This document shows positions 1 through 8,567 of a stretch of 64,000 nt of DNA, in pieces. A model generated the notes under the pieces. The model did not search any database, was not told the DNA's origin, and saw only the letters and a list, made by a program, of their open reading frames with translations. Made by a program: the position numbers and the translations under genes. Numbering within the stretch: position 1 is the stretch's first letter; every line of letters starts with the position of its first letter. Location: NCBI GenBank assembly GCA_041656735.1, contig JBBACY010000012.1, positions 1 through 64,000 on the forward strand. Reading direction: 5' to 3'. The stretch is from Perlabentimonas sp041656735. GTDB taxonomy: Bacteria; Bacteroidota; Bacteroidia; Bacteroidales; Tenuifilaceae.

Positions 1-67
1 GTTACCCAACATAATGACAATACTTCCATTATAAACATGTAAAATAAACTAACTGAAAATAAAAGAA

Positions 68-1387
68 ATGAAATCAAGAAAAAAATTAATGACCATTTTT
101 TTAATTCTGTTTTTTGGAATCTCCGGTTATGCTCAAACAAAGCTACCAGCAAAAGTTTTTGTTTATAGAGAGAAGAGAATAATAGGTTCTCTAGTAACTG
201 TTAGTATTGATTTCAATGACAATAGGATTTGTGAATTAACAAACAACTCAAAACTTGAATACAGTCTTTATAGTGAAGGGAAAATTAAAATAACAGCCAA
301 GTTTCTCAGCATTCCGCCTGCCAGTATTGTACTGAATGTGAAATCAGGTAATTCTTATTATGTTTCAGTTAGACCAGTACAAGGTGCTGTAATACTACGC
401 AGTACACCAGAAAATCCCGAGAAAGCCCTTAAAAAAATATCAGATAAAAATTCACTCTCTTTAATAGAGGATGAATTAATGCCTATCATAGATAAACCAG
501 TTCAACAACAATATATATCATCAAACACACCTCAAGTTGTATATGCTGAGAAATCAAAAGATAAATATAAATATATGCCTGTTTCTGACATAGGGAAGAA
601 TGTCCCAGAAAACAAAAACATATCTGACTTGTCTTTTGCTTTAATTATTGGTAATGAGGATTATGCATCATATCAAACAGATTTAACTAATGAAATGAAT
701 GTTGAATTCGCACGTAATGACGCAAGTGCATTTAAGAACTATTCTATAAAAACACTAGGGATTCCAGAAAGAAATATTACTTTCCTATTAGATGCTACTT
801 ATGGCCAAATTAGCCAAGCATTAACCAAAATGAATCTCATTTCAAAATCAACTGATGGGAAAGCAACATTATATTTTTATTATGCAGGACATGGTTTACC
901 AGACCAAAACACTCGAGAATCTTACTTAATGCCTGTTGACGTTAGTGGTTCAAATTTATCTTCAGCGATTAATCTTAAGGATGTATATTCAAAACTAACA
1001 GAACACCCAAGTGAAAAAGTTATTGTATTCCTTGATGCTTGTTTTACAGGCGGTGGTAGGGAACAAGGATTACTTTCGGCAAGGGCTGTAAGGGTTAGAC
1101 CAAAGGAAGATTTATTAAAAGGTAACTTAACAGTTTTCGCATCAAGTAGCGGTGAACAAACTTCGTTGCCATACAGAGAACAACAACATGGTTTGTTTAC
1201 ATATTACTTGTTAAAGAAAATTCAAGAAACTAAAGGGGAACTTACATTAAAGGAATTGTCAGATTATCTAACAGAAAAGATTAGTTTAGAATCTATTTTA
1301 ATTAACAACAGAGAGCAAACACCAAAAACTAATGTAAGCCATGGAATTGAGAATAAGTGGCAAGATTGGAAATTAATCGAAAAATAA
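68..1387 (+). CDS. secreted caspase-like (peptidase C14) protein
   Basis: The 439-residue protein begins with a signal peptide (about residues 1-23, hydrophobic core then Tyr-Ala-Gln). Residues 29-105 resemble a DUF2846 beta-sandwich. A linker leads to a caspase p20-type domain from about 188 to the C-terminus. The catalytic dyad is visible as His275 in YYAGHG and Cys325 in FLDACFTGGG, both in the expected hydrophobic strand contexts. Such proteases cleave after a basic or acidic residue in metacaspases/paracaspases; the specificity here is unknown. The export signal suggests action in the periplasm or at the surface rather than in cytoplasmic phage defence. The gene is the only cargo of the first cassette-like unit and its stop lies 5 nt before the palindrome. 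Family assignment is firm; role is unknown. Confidence 0.85.
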   Translation: MKSRKKLMTIFLILFFGISGYAQTKLPAKVFVYREKRIIGSLVTVSIDFNDNRICELTNNSKLEYSLYSEGKIKITAKFLSIPPASIVLNVKSGNSYYVSVRPVQGAVILRSTPENPEKALKKISDKNSLSLIEDELMPIIDKPVQQQYISSNTPQVVYAEKSKDKYKYMPVSDIGKNVPENKNISDLSFALIIGNEDYASYQTDLTNEMNVEFARNDASAFKNYSIKTLGIPERNITFLLDATYGQISQALTKMNLISKSTDGKATLYFYYAGHGLPDQNTRESYLMPVDVSGSNLSSAINLKDVYSKLTEHPSEKVIVFLDACFTGGGREQGLLSARAVRVRPKEDLLKGNLTVFASSSGEQTSLPYREQQHGLFTYYLLKKIQETKGELTLKELSDYLTEKISLESILINNREQTPKTNVSHGIENKWQDWKLIEK

Positions 1388-1392
1388 ATTAC

Positions 1393-1529
1393 GTTGGGTA
1401 ACAAGGGGTTAATAAAATGCAGGTTTACAGTGGATTAGGGAATGCTCTCGCTTTTTCGTAGTTTCGTAGCGTGGGACAATGAACCGTTTCAAACTCCTGC
1501 ACTTTACCAACCCTTAGCCGTTGTAGCCC
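1393..1529 (+). other. attC-like imperfect palindrome A
   Basis: Inner arms at 1405-1423 and 1495-1513 pair as GGGTTAATAAAATGCAGG against CCTGCACTTTACCAACCC with few mismatches. The outer ends are GTTGGGTAACAAGG and CCGTTGTAGCCC. The loop side contains CGTGGGACAATGA (1470-1482), a core shared with the other palindromes of this window. It lies immediately downstream of the caspase-like gene, in the same orientation relative to the gene as all related copies. Confidence 0.6.
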
Positions 1530-1633
1530 ATAGTAGGACGACACACCTGCAGAGCTCCTATAGTGCGTTTAGACGAAAAATGAATTAGAAATTTGAAAAG
1601 GAAAGATTACATTTGATAATGTAAAACAAAAAA

Positions 1634-1678
1634 CCCGGCTTCATCACCAGCATAAAAACTGGGAGAGGAATCACCGGG
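1634..1678 (+). other. nested hairpin upstream of Abi-like gene
   Basis: CCCGG (1634-1638) pairs with CCGGG (1674-1678), and CCAG (1647-1650) pairs with CTGG (1659-1662) inside it. It sits 26 nt before the ATG of the Abi-like gene in an otherwise featureless stretch. It could be a leader structure affecting expression; there is no T-run, so it is not a classical terminator. Weak evidence. Confidence 0.25.
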
Positions 1679-1703
1679 ACTACAATGCAAAGATAATACA
1701 TTT

Positions 1704-2360
1704 ATGGACTACAATGCAATAGTTGAAAGAATAATTTCGAAAGAAAGACTTGAACCTTATTTGAATTACCATAAGAACGACCTATCAAAAGCAATTGCTC
1801 ATTATAAAAGCAACATTCTTATATCTGAATCTTTTTACCCTTTACTAGCTGTATTAGAGATTGGTTTAAGAAACTCTATTGATTATCAGTTGACTAAAAG
1901 ATTTAATGATAAAGAATGGTATGATAATAAGGATTTTGTAAAAATTGCGACTAGATTTCAAATTGACAGAATATCACAAGCAAGAACAAATATCTACTCT
2001 GAAAAAAAGGAAATAACACCAGGAAGAATAATTTCTGAACTATCATTCGGATTTTGGACATCATTGTTTGACACAAAATTTGAAATGACTTTATGGAAAA
2101 ACTTGAGATTAGCGTTTCCAAATTGTCCGAAAAATATAAGAAAAAGAAAAACAATGAGCTCCAAACTTAACGGAATTAGAAAATTAAGAAATAGAATCTT
2201 TCATCACGAAGCAATTACTTGGAATTTAAATGTTTTGAATTCATATAAGGACGAAATTATTGAAGGAATTGAGTGGCTGAATAAGGATTTACTTGAATGG
2301 ATAGTTGAATTAAATCACGTTGAAGAAACCATTTCAAAATTCAGAAAAACAATTGATTGA
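1704..2360 (+). CDS. Abi-like (Abi_2 family) HEPN protein
   Basis: The 218-residue protein is mostly helical and matches the Abi_2/COG4823 pattern: an N-terminal segment rich in Leu/Ile helices, the LxxLEIGLRNSID-like stretch at 48-60, and a C-terminal RNRIFHHE motif. Arg162 and His167 form R-x4-H, the signature of HEPN RNases, to which AbiD/AbiF-type proteins belong. Members of the family abort phage infection, probably by RNA cleavage, but this protein's activity is inferred only. The gene is alone in its cassette-like unit. The ATG at 1704 repeats the local string actacaatgcaa found just upstream (1680-1688), so the start is reasonable but not proven. Confidence 0.72.
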   Translation: MDYNAIVERIISKERLEPYLNYHKNDLSKAIAHYKSNILISESFYPLLAVLEIGLRNSIDYQLTKRFNDKEWYDNKDFVKIATRFQIDRISQARTNIYSEKKEITPGRIISELSFGFWTSLFDTKFEMTLWKNLRLAFPNCPKNIRKRKTMSSKLNGIRKLRNRIFHHEAITWNLNVLNSYKDEIIEGIEWLNKDLLEWIVELNHVEETISKFRKTID

Positions 2361-2370
2361 CGAAAATTAA

Positions 2371-2512
2371 CTACGGGCCACAACAAGGATTAACAAAATA
2401 CAGGCTATCAGCGGATTAGGGAACTTACTCGTTTCAATCCAGCTTCCTCATCGTGGGACGATGACGATGTTCCAACCGCCTGCACTTTATCAACCCCCAT
2501 CCGTTAATGCCG
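2371..2512 (+). other. attC-like imperfect palindrome B
   Basis: The left arm (about 2390-2405, TTAACAAAATACAGGC) pairs with the right arm (about 2479-2494, GCCTGCACTTTATCAA). Outer ends are CACAACAAGG and CCGTTAATG. The core CGTGGGACGATGA at 2452-2464 is identical to the reverse complement of 40103-40115 in the second array. It follows the Abi-like gene stop by 10 nt. From its end to 2734 there is only a C-rich tract (2524-2539) and no recognisable gene. Confidence 0.6.
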
Positions 2513-2734
2513 CCTTAACTTCCACCCCCCCCCACCCCCAAAACAAGGTTTTACAAATCGTTTACAGTACAAAACAATCAACCTGATAATGAATCCCGAA
2601 ATCTGGAGGGAATGAACAAGGCAGATAAATTACTTGTTGTTATAGCAAGATTTCGATACTAAGCATTTTAATTTAGGCGAAGCTAAAAGAATAATAAAGG
2701 CTAAAATAGTATAAACCAAATAACAATAAGACCC

Positions 2735-3121
2735 ATGAAATATTATATAAATAAAACGTTAAATTCAACTTTTGAGAACACTCTAGATTTAGTGGTACAA
2801 GCGCTAAAAAAAGAAGGTTTCGGTATAATGACTGAGATTGTTGTTCATGAAACATTTAAGAACAAGCTAAATGTTGATTTCAGAAAGTATAAAATATTGG
2901 GTGCTTGCAATCCCGCTTTTGCCCATAGAGCACTTCAAGTTGAAGATAAAATAGGGACAATGTTGCCCTGTAACGTAATAGTTCAGGAATTAAGCGACAA
3001 TAAAATTGAGGTTGCCGCTGTTGACCCAGTTGCCTCTATGCAAGCGGTTGAAAACAAAGAATTAAATAAAATTGTGGAGGAAGTACGCGAAAAATTAAAG
3101 AATGTAATTAACTCTTTATAA
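2735..3121 (+). CDS. DUF302 domain protein
   Basis: The 128-residue protein fits the DUF302 family across its length: an N-terminal beta strand followed by a helix (FENTLDLVVQALKKEGFGI), the central KILGACNPAFAHRAL stretch and the PCNVIVQEL strand, then an acidic C-terminal helix. No signal peptide or membrane segment is seen. DUF302 proteins are small alpha/beta proteins often encoded with metal or sulfur redox genes; a biochemical role is not established. It stands alone between the cassette pair and the GreB-like gene. Confidence 0.85.
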   Translation: MKYYINKTLNSTFENTLDLVVQALKKEGFGIMTEIVVHETFKNKLNVDFRKYKILGACNPAFAHRALQVEDKIGTMLPCNVIVQELSDNKIEVAAVDPVASMQAVENKELNKIVEEVREKLKNVINSL

Positions 3122-3239
3122 TCCACATTCAATAAAAAGATAGAAGCATATAATTTAGCCCATTGTTTTTAGTTGAGATTACTCTAGTATGGGCACTTTA
3201 TACGGTGCATTATCGAAGTAAGGTAACCAAGGCTCACTA

Positions 3240-3749
3240 TTACACTTCGCCATAAGCAATACCCAGAATCTCGAAAACACGATTCTCTTTGGCTTGTTTG
3301 AGGATTGCCTTATTGCCAACACCTTTATTTATCAATATTTGAGCTAAAGGAGACAAGAATGATATTTTGCCTTTGGAAACATCGGCCTCATCAACGCCTA
3401 CTATTTGAAAGGTTTGAATGCTACTAGTCGCCTCAATTCTTAGGGTAACAGATGCGCCAAACCTCACCTCATTCTGAGGTTGATCGTCTAGGTTAACTAT
3501 TTTAGCTTCGGCAATTCTGCTATTGAGCAATTGTAACTTTGCATTGATATGATTCAACGATATTTGCTTCTCACTTTCGTTGTCGCTGCTTAGGTTATCT
3601 CTCTCGTCCATAAGCGCCTGTTTTTCAGCAAGTAGCTCGTTCATTCCCGCTTGTGTAACATAGTTACTCACCCCTGCCGGCAAATGCGCCCTAGGGGGTA
3701 CAATGGGTATTTCTTGCTGATCGTCCTCTTTAACAAATCCTCTGCTCAT
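3240..3749 (-). CDS. GreA/GreB-family transcription elongation factor
   Basis: The 169-residue protein opens with SRGFVKEDDQ and VPPRAHLPAGVSNYVT, a signature of the GreB-like family in Bacteroidota. Residues about 35-85 form the charged coiled coil that in Gre factors enters the RNA polymerase secondary channel to stimulate transcript cleavage. Residues about 92-168 form the FKBP-like domain (FGASVTLRI, KISFLSPLAQILINKGVGN). Length is close to the E. coli GreA/GreB size. It is monocistronic with a structured leader upstream (3825-3846). Whether it acts as GreA or GreB is not decided by sequence alone. Confidence 0.85.
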   Translation of the reverse strand: MSRGFVKEDDQQEIPIVPPRAHLPAGVSNYVTQAGMNELLAEKQALMDERDNLSSDNESEKQISLNHINAKLQLLNSRIAEAKIVNLDDQPQNEVRFGASVTLRIEATSSIQTFQIVGVDEADVSKGKISFLSPLAQILINKGVGNKAILKQAKENRVFEILGIAYGEV

Positions 3750-3824
3750 GGCTCATAAACTATTGGCATTAACCCTACTTTAAAGCAAAAGCGGGTACCG
3801 CTTGTACAATACCCACCTTTGGGA

Positions 3825-3846
3825 GGTTCGGGACGCATCCCAAACC
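3825..3846 (-). other. leader hairpin upstream of gre-like gene
   Basis: On the minus strand GGTTTGGGA-TGCG-TCCCGAACC forms a 9-pair stem with one mismatch and a 4-nt loop, 76 nt before the gre-like ATG. No T-run follows in the transcribed direction, so it looks like a leader structure rather than a terminator. The rest of 3850-4246 holds nothing recognisable. Confidence 0.35.
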
Positions 3847-4246
3847 AATTCAAAGGTAAATGAAAAAAGATGTAAAGTCAAATTATAATATAGGAGATAC
3901 AATCATATTGCTCAATTAGCAAACATTCTAGTGAAACACCCCCTTTGCAATTGCCCATATTGCTATAAGAATAATATTTCAACGTTAAATGTATCAACTC
4001 CAAATCTTAGGTTACGCTCTGGTAAAAGCAATGTTTAATCGTAGCCAATCTTTGGCTAGCTAAGTACCATTAATAAAAATTACATATATTTACCTGCTGA
4101 AATAAATAAAACAAATTATTGCGTATTTAACCCTAGCTTAAAAGATGCTACTTATCTGATAGCTTGTTATTTGGTGTGTTTATGTATTTAATCTTGCTAG
4201 AATTTTGTCAAAGTCTCTTTTAGTATATTTATAATATTCCCTATTT

Positions 4247-4513
4247 ATGTATTTTACTTATATCATTTATAGCCAATCGAACGATATGTTTTTTAAGGGA
4301 TTCACAACCGAACCCAATAAAACACTGGAACTGCACAATTACGATATGAACCATATTACGGCTAACAAGGGTCCTTGGGTACTTATGTACCTAAAAGAAC
4401 ACTCGATAAAAAAGCAAGCATTAACGGAAAAGAGAAGAATTAGCAGGTTAAGTCATAAATCAATTTTAGAACTTATAAATAGTCCTGACAATATTGCTCC
4501 ACCTATTGATTAG
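4247..4513 (+). CDS. GIY-YIG-fold protein, probably catalytically inactive
   Basis: The 88-residue protein follows the UPF0213/GIY-YIG domain plan: FTYIIYS at the N-terminus, MFFKGFTTEP in place of the usual YYIGYTxDL, the HN doublet at 29-30, KGPWVLMY, and ALTEKRRISRL with the conserved Glu near the C-terminus. The YIG signature has become FKG, and the catalytic Arg normally found in the KRLxxHN stretch is replaced by Thr (KTLELHN). Such degenerate copies are seen in Bacteroidota, sometimes more than one per genome. Nuclease activity is therefore doubtful. It is monocistronic, converging on recG. Confidence 0.7.
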   Translation: MYFTYIIYSQSNDMFFKGFTTEPNKTLELHNYDMNHITANKGPWVLMYLKEHSIKKQALTEKRRISRLSHKSILELINSPDNIAPPID

Positions 4514-4544
4514 AAAACAGGCTAATAATTGAATTGTAAGAACT

Positions 4545-6650
4545 CTAGCTAATCTGACCAAAATTAATTTTATCCTGCGTCTGTTTTTCGATATTATTTT
4601 TCAGTATCGAATTTTTTGAGAGCGAAAGTCTATCATCCTCATCAATAATATCGCTGGCAATTTGTCGAGCGTACTGAAGTATTTGCCCGTCTTTACTTAG
4701 CGATGCAATTTTAAAATCGAAAGGTACCCCGCTCTGCTGTGTACCCTCCAAATCGCCGGGTCCTCTGATTTGCATATCAACCTCAGCAATTTCGAACCCA
4801 TCATTGGTTGCCACCATGGTTTGCATTCGCTTACGCGACTCATTGGAGAGTTTTACACCGGTTAGTAGTACACAATGGCTCTCGTCGGCACCACGCCCTA
4901 CCCTACCCCTAAGCTGGTGTAATTGCGACAGGCCAAAGCGCTCGGCGCTCTCAATAACCATAACCGTTGCATTGGGTACGTTAACCCCAACCTCAATAAC
5001 GGTAGTAGCTACCATAATGTGGGCTTTCCCACTGGCAAACAGCTGCATTGACTCATCCTTTTCCTGAGCCTTCATTTTTCCGTGTACCACAACGGTGGCA
5101 TACTGAGGTGGCGGAAATGCACGACTTATGCTATTGTACCCATCCATTAAATCTTTGTAATCTAACTTCTCAGACTCATTTATTAATGGGTAAACAACAT
5201 AAACCTGCCTGCCTTGCTTTATTTGCTCGCGCATAAGTCCGAAAACCAAGTTACGTTTTTGGTCAGTAAAATGTAAGGTTTTAATGGGTTTTCGACCTGG
5301 TGGCATCTCGTCTATAACACTAATTTCAAGGTCGCCATAAAGGGTCATAGCCAACGTTCGGGGAATAGGAGTTGCGGTCATTACCAGCACGTGCGGCGGA
5401 TTCACATTCTTCTCCCACAGTTTGGCCCTTTGGGCAACACCGAATCGCTGCTGCTCGTCGATAACAACCAGACCAAGGTTTTTAAACTGAACCACATCTT
5501 CAATAAGCGCGTGGGTGCCAATTAGCAAATGCATTTCGCCGTTTTCGAGCTGCGAATGTAGCACGCTCCTTTCCGAACGCTTGGTGCTACCAGTAAGTAA
5601 GCCAACCTTAACCCCTGTTCCCTTTAGCAAATCTATAATTGTTTCGAAATGCTGATTGGCCAAAATTTCGGTTGGCGCCATTATACACGCTTGATAATTA
5701 TTATCAACAGCAATAAGCATAGCCATAAGCGCAACCAACGTTTTTCCGCTACCCACATCGCCCTGTAAAAGCCGGTTCATCTGCTTTCCCGATCCCATAT
5801 CGCGCCTAATTTCTCTAACAACTCGTTTTTGTGCGCCAGTAAGTTCAAAAGGTAGGTTTTGCGAATAAAAATGGTTAAACGTTTCACCCACAACGGCAAA
5901 AACATTGCCGTTTACCCTCAAGTAGCGAACCGACTTTTTGTACAGCATACTAAGCTGTGCGTAAAAAAACTCTTCGAACTTAAGCCTCGCCTCCGCCTTT
6001 TTTAAGAGAGTTATAGAGGTTGGGAAATGGATATTACGAAGGGCTTCCCTTAAAGTCATAAGTTTTAACTTTTCGAGAAGATAAGCAGGGAAGGTTTCTA
6101 CAACAATATCATCAATTAAAGCCGAGAGGTTTTGCTGGAATTTAAGAATGGTTTTAGCATTAACATACCCACTCTTTAACTTTTCGGTAGTATTATAAAC
6201 AGCTTGCAGCGGCACGTACTCATTGATAGCATTAGGATTAAACTCTTCAACCTCGGGATGAACAATGCTAAACTTTCCGCTAAAAAGCGCCGCTTTTCCA
6301 AAAACAACATAGTTTACATTGGGCTTAAGTGATTTAGATACCCATTTAAGCCCTTTAAACCACACCAACTCCATTGTTCCGGTGCCATCGCTAAAAAAGG
6401 CTGTGAGCCTTCTTTTACCTCCTACGCCAGCCTCTTGAAAACGTGTAATCCTTCCTACTACCTGAATGTATGGCAGGTCATCGGTGATTTCGGATATTTT
6501 ATAAAATTTAGATCTATCAACATATCTAAACGGGAAGTGGTAAAGCAAATCGCCGAGGGTATGTATGCCCAACTCAGCTTTTAGCAAATCGGCCCGTTTA
6601 GGACCAACGCCAGTCAAATACATTACGTCGGTTAACAAATTTGTTGCCAT
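4545..6650 (-). CDS. recG: ATP-dependent DNA helicase RecG
   Basis: The 701-residue protein has the full RecG architecture. An N-terminal helical/wedge OB domain begins with LTGVGPKRADLL (helix-hairpin-helix-like). The SF2 motor carries Walker A as QGDVGSGKTLVAL, the DExH-type box as DEQQRFGVAQR, motif III VMTATPIPRTLAM and motif VI QLRGRVGRG. The C-terminus has the family-typical RGPGDLEGTQQSG. It reverses stalled replication forks and processes Holliday junctions. I place the start at the ATG at 6650, because the nine upstream residues (MLPFFYFCC) are not conserved in the family. Monocistronic. Confidence 0.95.
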   Translation of the reverse strand: MATNLLTDVMYLTGVGPKRADLLKAELGIHTLGDLLYHFPFRYVDRSKFYKISEITDDLPYIQVVGRITRFQEAGVGGKRRLTAFFSDGTGTMELVWFKGLKWVSKSLKPNVNYVVFGKAALFSGKFSIVHPEVEEFNPNAINEYVPLQAVYNTTEKLKSGYVNAKTILKFQQNLSALIDDIVVETFPAYLLEKLKLMTLREALRNIHFPTSITLLKKAEARLKFEEFFYAQLSMLYKKSVRYLRVNGNVFAVVGETFNHFYSQNLPFELTGAQKRVVREIRRDMGSGKQMNRLLQGDVGSGKTLVALMAMLIAVDNNYQACIMAPTEILANQHFETIIDLLKGTGVKVGLLTGSTKRSERSVLHSQLENGEMHLLIGTHALIEDVVQFKNLGLVVIDEQQRFGVAQRAKLWEKNVNPPHVLVMTATPIPRTLAMTLYGDLEISVIDEMPPGRKPIKTLHFTDQKRNLVFGLMREQIKQGRQVYVVYPLINESEKLDYKDLMDGYNSISRAFPPPQYATVVVHGKMKAQEKDESMQLFASGKAHIMVATTVIEVGVNVPNATVMVIESAERFGLSQLHQLRGRVGRGADESHCVLLTGVKLSNESRKRMQTMVATNDGFEIAEVDMQIRGPGDLEGTQQSGVPFDFKIASLSKDGQILQYARQIASDIIDEDDRLSLSKNSILKNNIEKQTQDKINFGQIS

Positions 6651-6802
6651 ACAGCAAAAGTAAAAAAATGGAAGCAATAATCTAGTAATTTCAAGGTATA
6701 GTAAAAATTTTGAGATATATTAAATGCGCATAAGAAACGTTAAACACGCAACAAAACACAATATTTTAAGCTATTTTAGCAGCAACAAATATTTCAATAA
6801 AA

Positions 6803-7603
6803 TTGGCAAACATTATACAAAACGTTAGGCTAGCACAAGAGTTTATTTACTTCAGGTGCACTGCAAAGTCAGCTGTAGGATATGGAATTCACTCGCCATT
6901 CGTTTATGATTTTGCCCGAAAAGTAGTGCGCTCAAGTAAAAGCGTTGAGCTAATAAGAGAGGTTGAATGGTTCAGAAACTGGCAAGAAAACACACCTATC
7001 GAACTCGCCCCAAGCAATTTTGGCGCCGGAAGCAAAAATCAAAAAAAACCTGAAAAGCTAAGTAAGATTATTCAAAACTCCTCGGTATCGAAAAAAACTG
7101 GAGCTTTTTTATATCGCTTGGCTAAATGGGCAAACGCTATAAATATCTTAGAAATTGGCACATCGGTGGGAATAAGCACTATGTATCTAGCTAGTTCAAA
7201 CCCCAACGCTAACGTTGTAACCCTTGAGGGAGACCTACGAAGGACTAAGGTAGCTCAAAATTCTTTCGACCTATTTGACCTTCCGAATATTAAAATAATT
7301 GAGGGCGATTTTGAATTGGGATTAAGCGAAGCCTTGCAATCACTGCCCAGTGTTGATCTGGTTTTTTTCGACGGTAATCATAAAGCCGAGCCAACGCTTC
7401 GATATTTCAAACAATGCTCAGAGAATGTGCATGAGAATACTGTTTTTGTTTTCGACGATATTCGCTGGAGCAAGGAGATGTTCAACGCATGGACTGTTAT
7501 TGCCAACCATCAAAATGTTAGCCTTAGCATCGATCTATTCTCGATGGGCGTTATATTTTTTCGGAAAGGGATAAAGAAACAGCATATGAAGATAAACTTT
7601 TAG
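6803..7603 (+). CDS. class I SAM-dependent O-methyltransferase
   Basis: The 266-residue protein starts at a TTG codon. A Rossmann methyltransferase domain occupies about residues 95-250: motif I ILEIGTSVGISTMYLA, an acidic end of strand 2 (VTLEGD), motif VDLVFFDGNHK with the acidic residues typical of the O-methyltransferase_3/24 group, and FVFDDIRW. The N-terminal 90 residues contain GYGIHSPFVYDF, a pattern of a Bacteroidota family of uncharacterised methyltransferases. The substrate cannot be read. It is followed 43 nt later by an ABC ATPase, possibly co-transcribed. Confidence 0.78.
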   Translation: MANIIQNVRLAQEFIYFRCTAKSAVGYGIHSPFVYDFARKVVRSSKSVELIREVEWFRNWQENTPIELAPSNFGAGSKNQKKPEKLSKIIQNSSVSKKTGAFLYRLAKWANAINILEIGTSVGISTMYLASSNPNANVVTLEGDLRRTKVAQNSFDLFDLPNIKIIEGDFELGLSEALQSLPSVDLVFFDGNHKAEPTLRYFKQCSENVHENTVFVFDDIRWSKEMFNAWTVIANHQNVSLSIDLFSMGVIFFRKGIKKQHMKINF

Positions 7604-7646
7604 TAGATTAGCTAAGTCAAACACTGTAGAACAAACATATTTTTTT

Positions 7647-8381
7647 ATGACAAAGAGAACTTTAATTAACATAGACAACATTAAAAAGTACTACAAAGTT
7701 GGTACAGTTATAGTAAAAGCACTAGATGGTGTATCACTTCAAATTTTCGAAAATGAGTACGTTGCCATTATGGGACCGTCGGGTTCAGGAAAGTCTACCC
7801 TAATGAATATATTGGGTTGCCTTGACACACCCACTTCGGGCACATATGTTCTTAATAATACGGATGTTAGCGCGCTTGAAGATGACGAGCTTGCTGAAAT
7901 TCGAAATAAAGAAATTGGCTTCGTTTTCCAAACATTCAACCTTTTACCCCGATACTCGGCCCTCGAAAATGTTATGCTACCGCTAATATACGCTGGAATA
8001 GCAAAACCCGAAAGGCTTAAACTATCCGAGGCAGCGCTGGAAAAGGTTAGCCTTACCGATAGGATGTCTCATAGACCCAATGAGCTCTCTGGTGGTCAGC
8101 GCCAACGCGTAGCTGTTGCCAGAGCATTGGTTAACGATCCCTCAATCATTCTGGCCGATGAGCCAACGGGTAACCTCGATTCAAAAACATCTGTGGATAT
8201 TATGAATCTGTTTGAAGATATTTACGCACAGGGAAACACCATAATAGTAGTAACTCATGAAGAATCTATTGCGCTTCACGCACGCCGAATTATTCGATTA
8301 CGAGACGGCCTGATTGAGTCCGATGAGATTAACCACAACCCTACAGAAAAGCAAGAGGTTATTTTAAGTGATGAAGAGTAG
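7647..8381 (+). CDS. ABC transporter ATP-binding protein (MacB/LolD type)
   Basis: The 244-residue protein contains Walker A GPSGSGKST (43-51), Q-loop FVFQTFNLLP, signature LSGGQ (147-151), Walker B IILADEPTGNLDS (168-179) and the switch His in VTHEE. The sequence groups with MacB/LolD/FtsE-type ATPases, which pair with FtsX-like permeases in export of lipoproteins, peptides or antibiotics or in signalling at the cell envelope. No permease gene is adjacent, so it acts with one encoded elsewhere or has a non-transport role. A C-terminal acidic extension of about 20 residues follows the domain. Confidence 0.88.
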   Translation: MTKRTLINIDNIKKYYKVGTVIVKALDGVSLQIFENEYVAIMGPSGSGKSTLMNILGCLDTPTSGTYVLNNTDVSALEDDELAEIRNKEIGFVFQTFNLLPRYSALENVMLPLIYAGIAKPERLKLSEAALEKVSLTDRMSHRPNELSGGQRQRVAVARALVNDPSIILADEPTGNLDSKTSVDIMNLFEDIYAQGNTIIVVTHEESIALHARRIIRLRDGLIESDEINHNPTEKQEVILSDEE

Positions 8382-8567
8382 CGATATGACTTAAAATTAA
8401 AAAGAGAAAACTAAACTCAATACTAAATAAGAGAAAGAATAGGACATAAAGCACCTAGACAAACCTAATGGTTGACAGCAATTAGGATGATCATTTATGA
8501 TGACATTATAAGAGAAATTTAATTAAATTTTTATTTAAATGACATTTTTTAAATCCCCATTATTGTA

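Larger units (their letters stand above)
1..2512 (+). mobile_element. integron-like cassette pair (attC cluster without integrase)
   Basis: Two single-gene units each end in an imperfect palindrome of about 140 nt. Positions 1-15 are the reverse complement of 1388-1402 with one mismatch, and 1520-1533 is the reverse complement of 2371-2384 with two mismatches. In integron cassettes the 5' edge carries the rest of the R' core site and therefore pairs with R'' of the same cassette, which is exactly this arrangement. Cassette 1 would run from about 2 to 1520 (caspase-like gene) and cassette 2 from about 1521 to 2502 (Abi-like gene). No intI gene is visible, and the left boundary is cut by the window edge. 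The cassette reading is inference from this pairing pattern. Confidence 0.62.

Noticed and set aside
2524..2539. C9-A-C5 tract as phase-variation tract
   Set aside because: It lies about 200 nt before the next gene and not in a visible promoter or coding region, so an effect is not supported.
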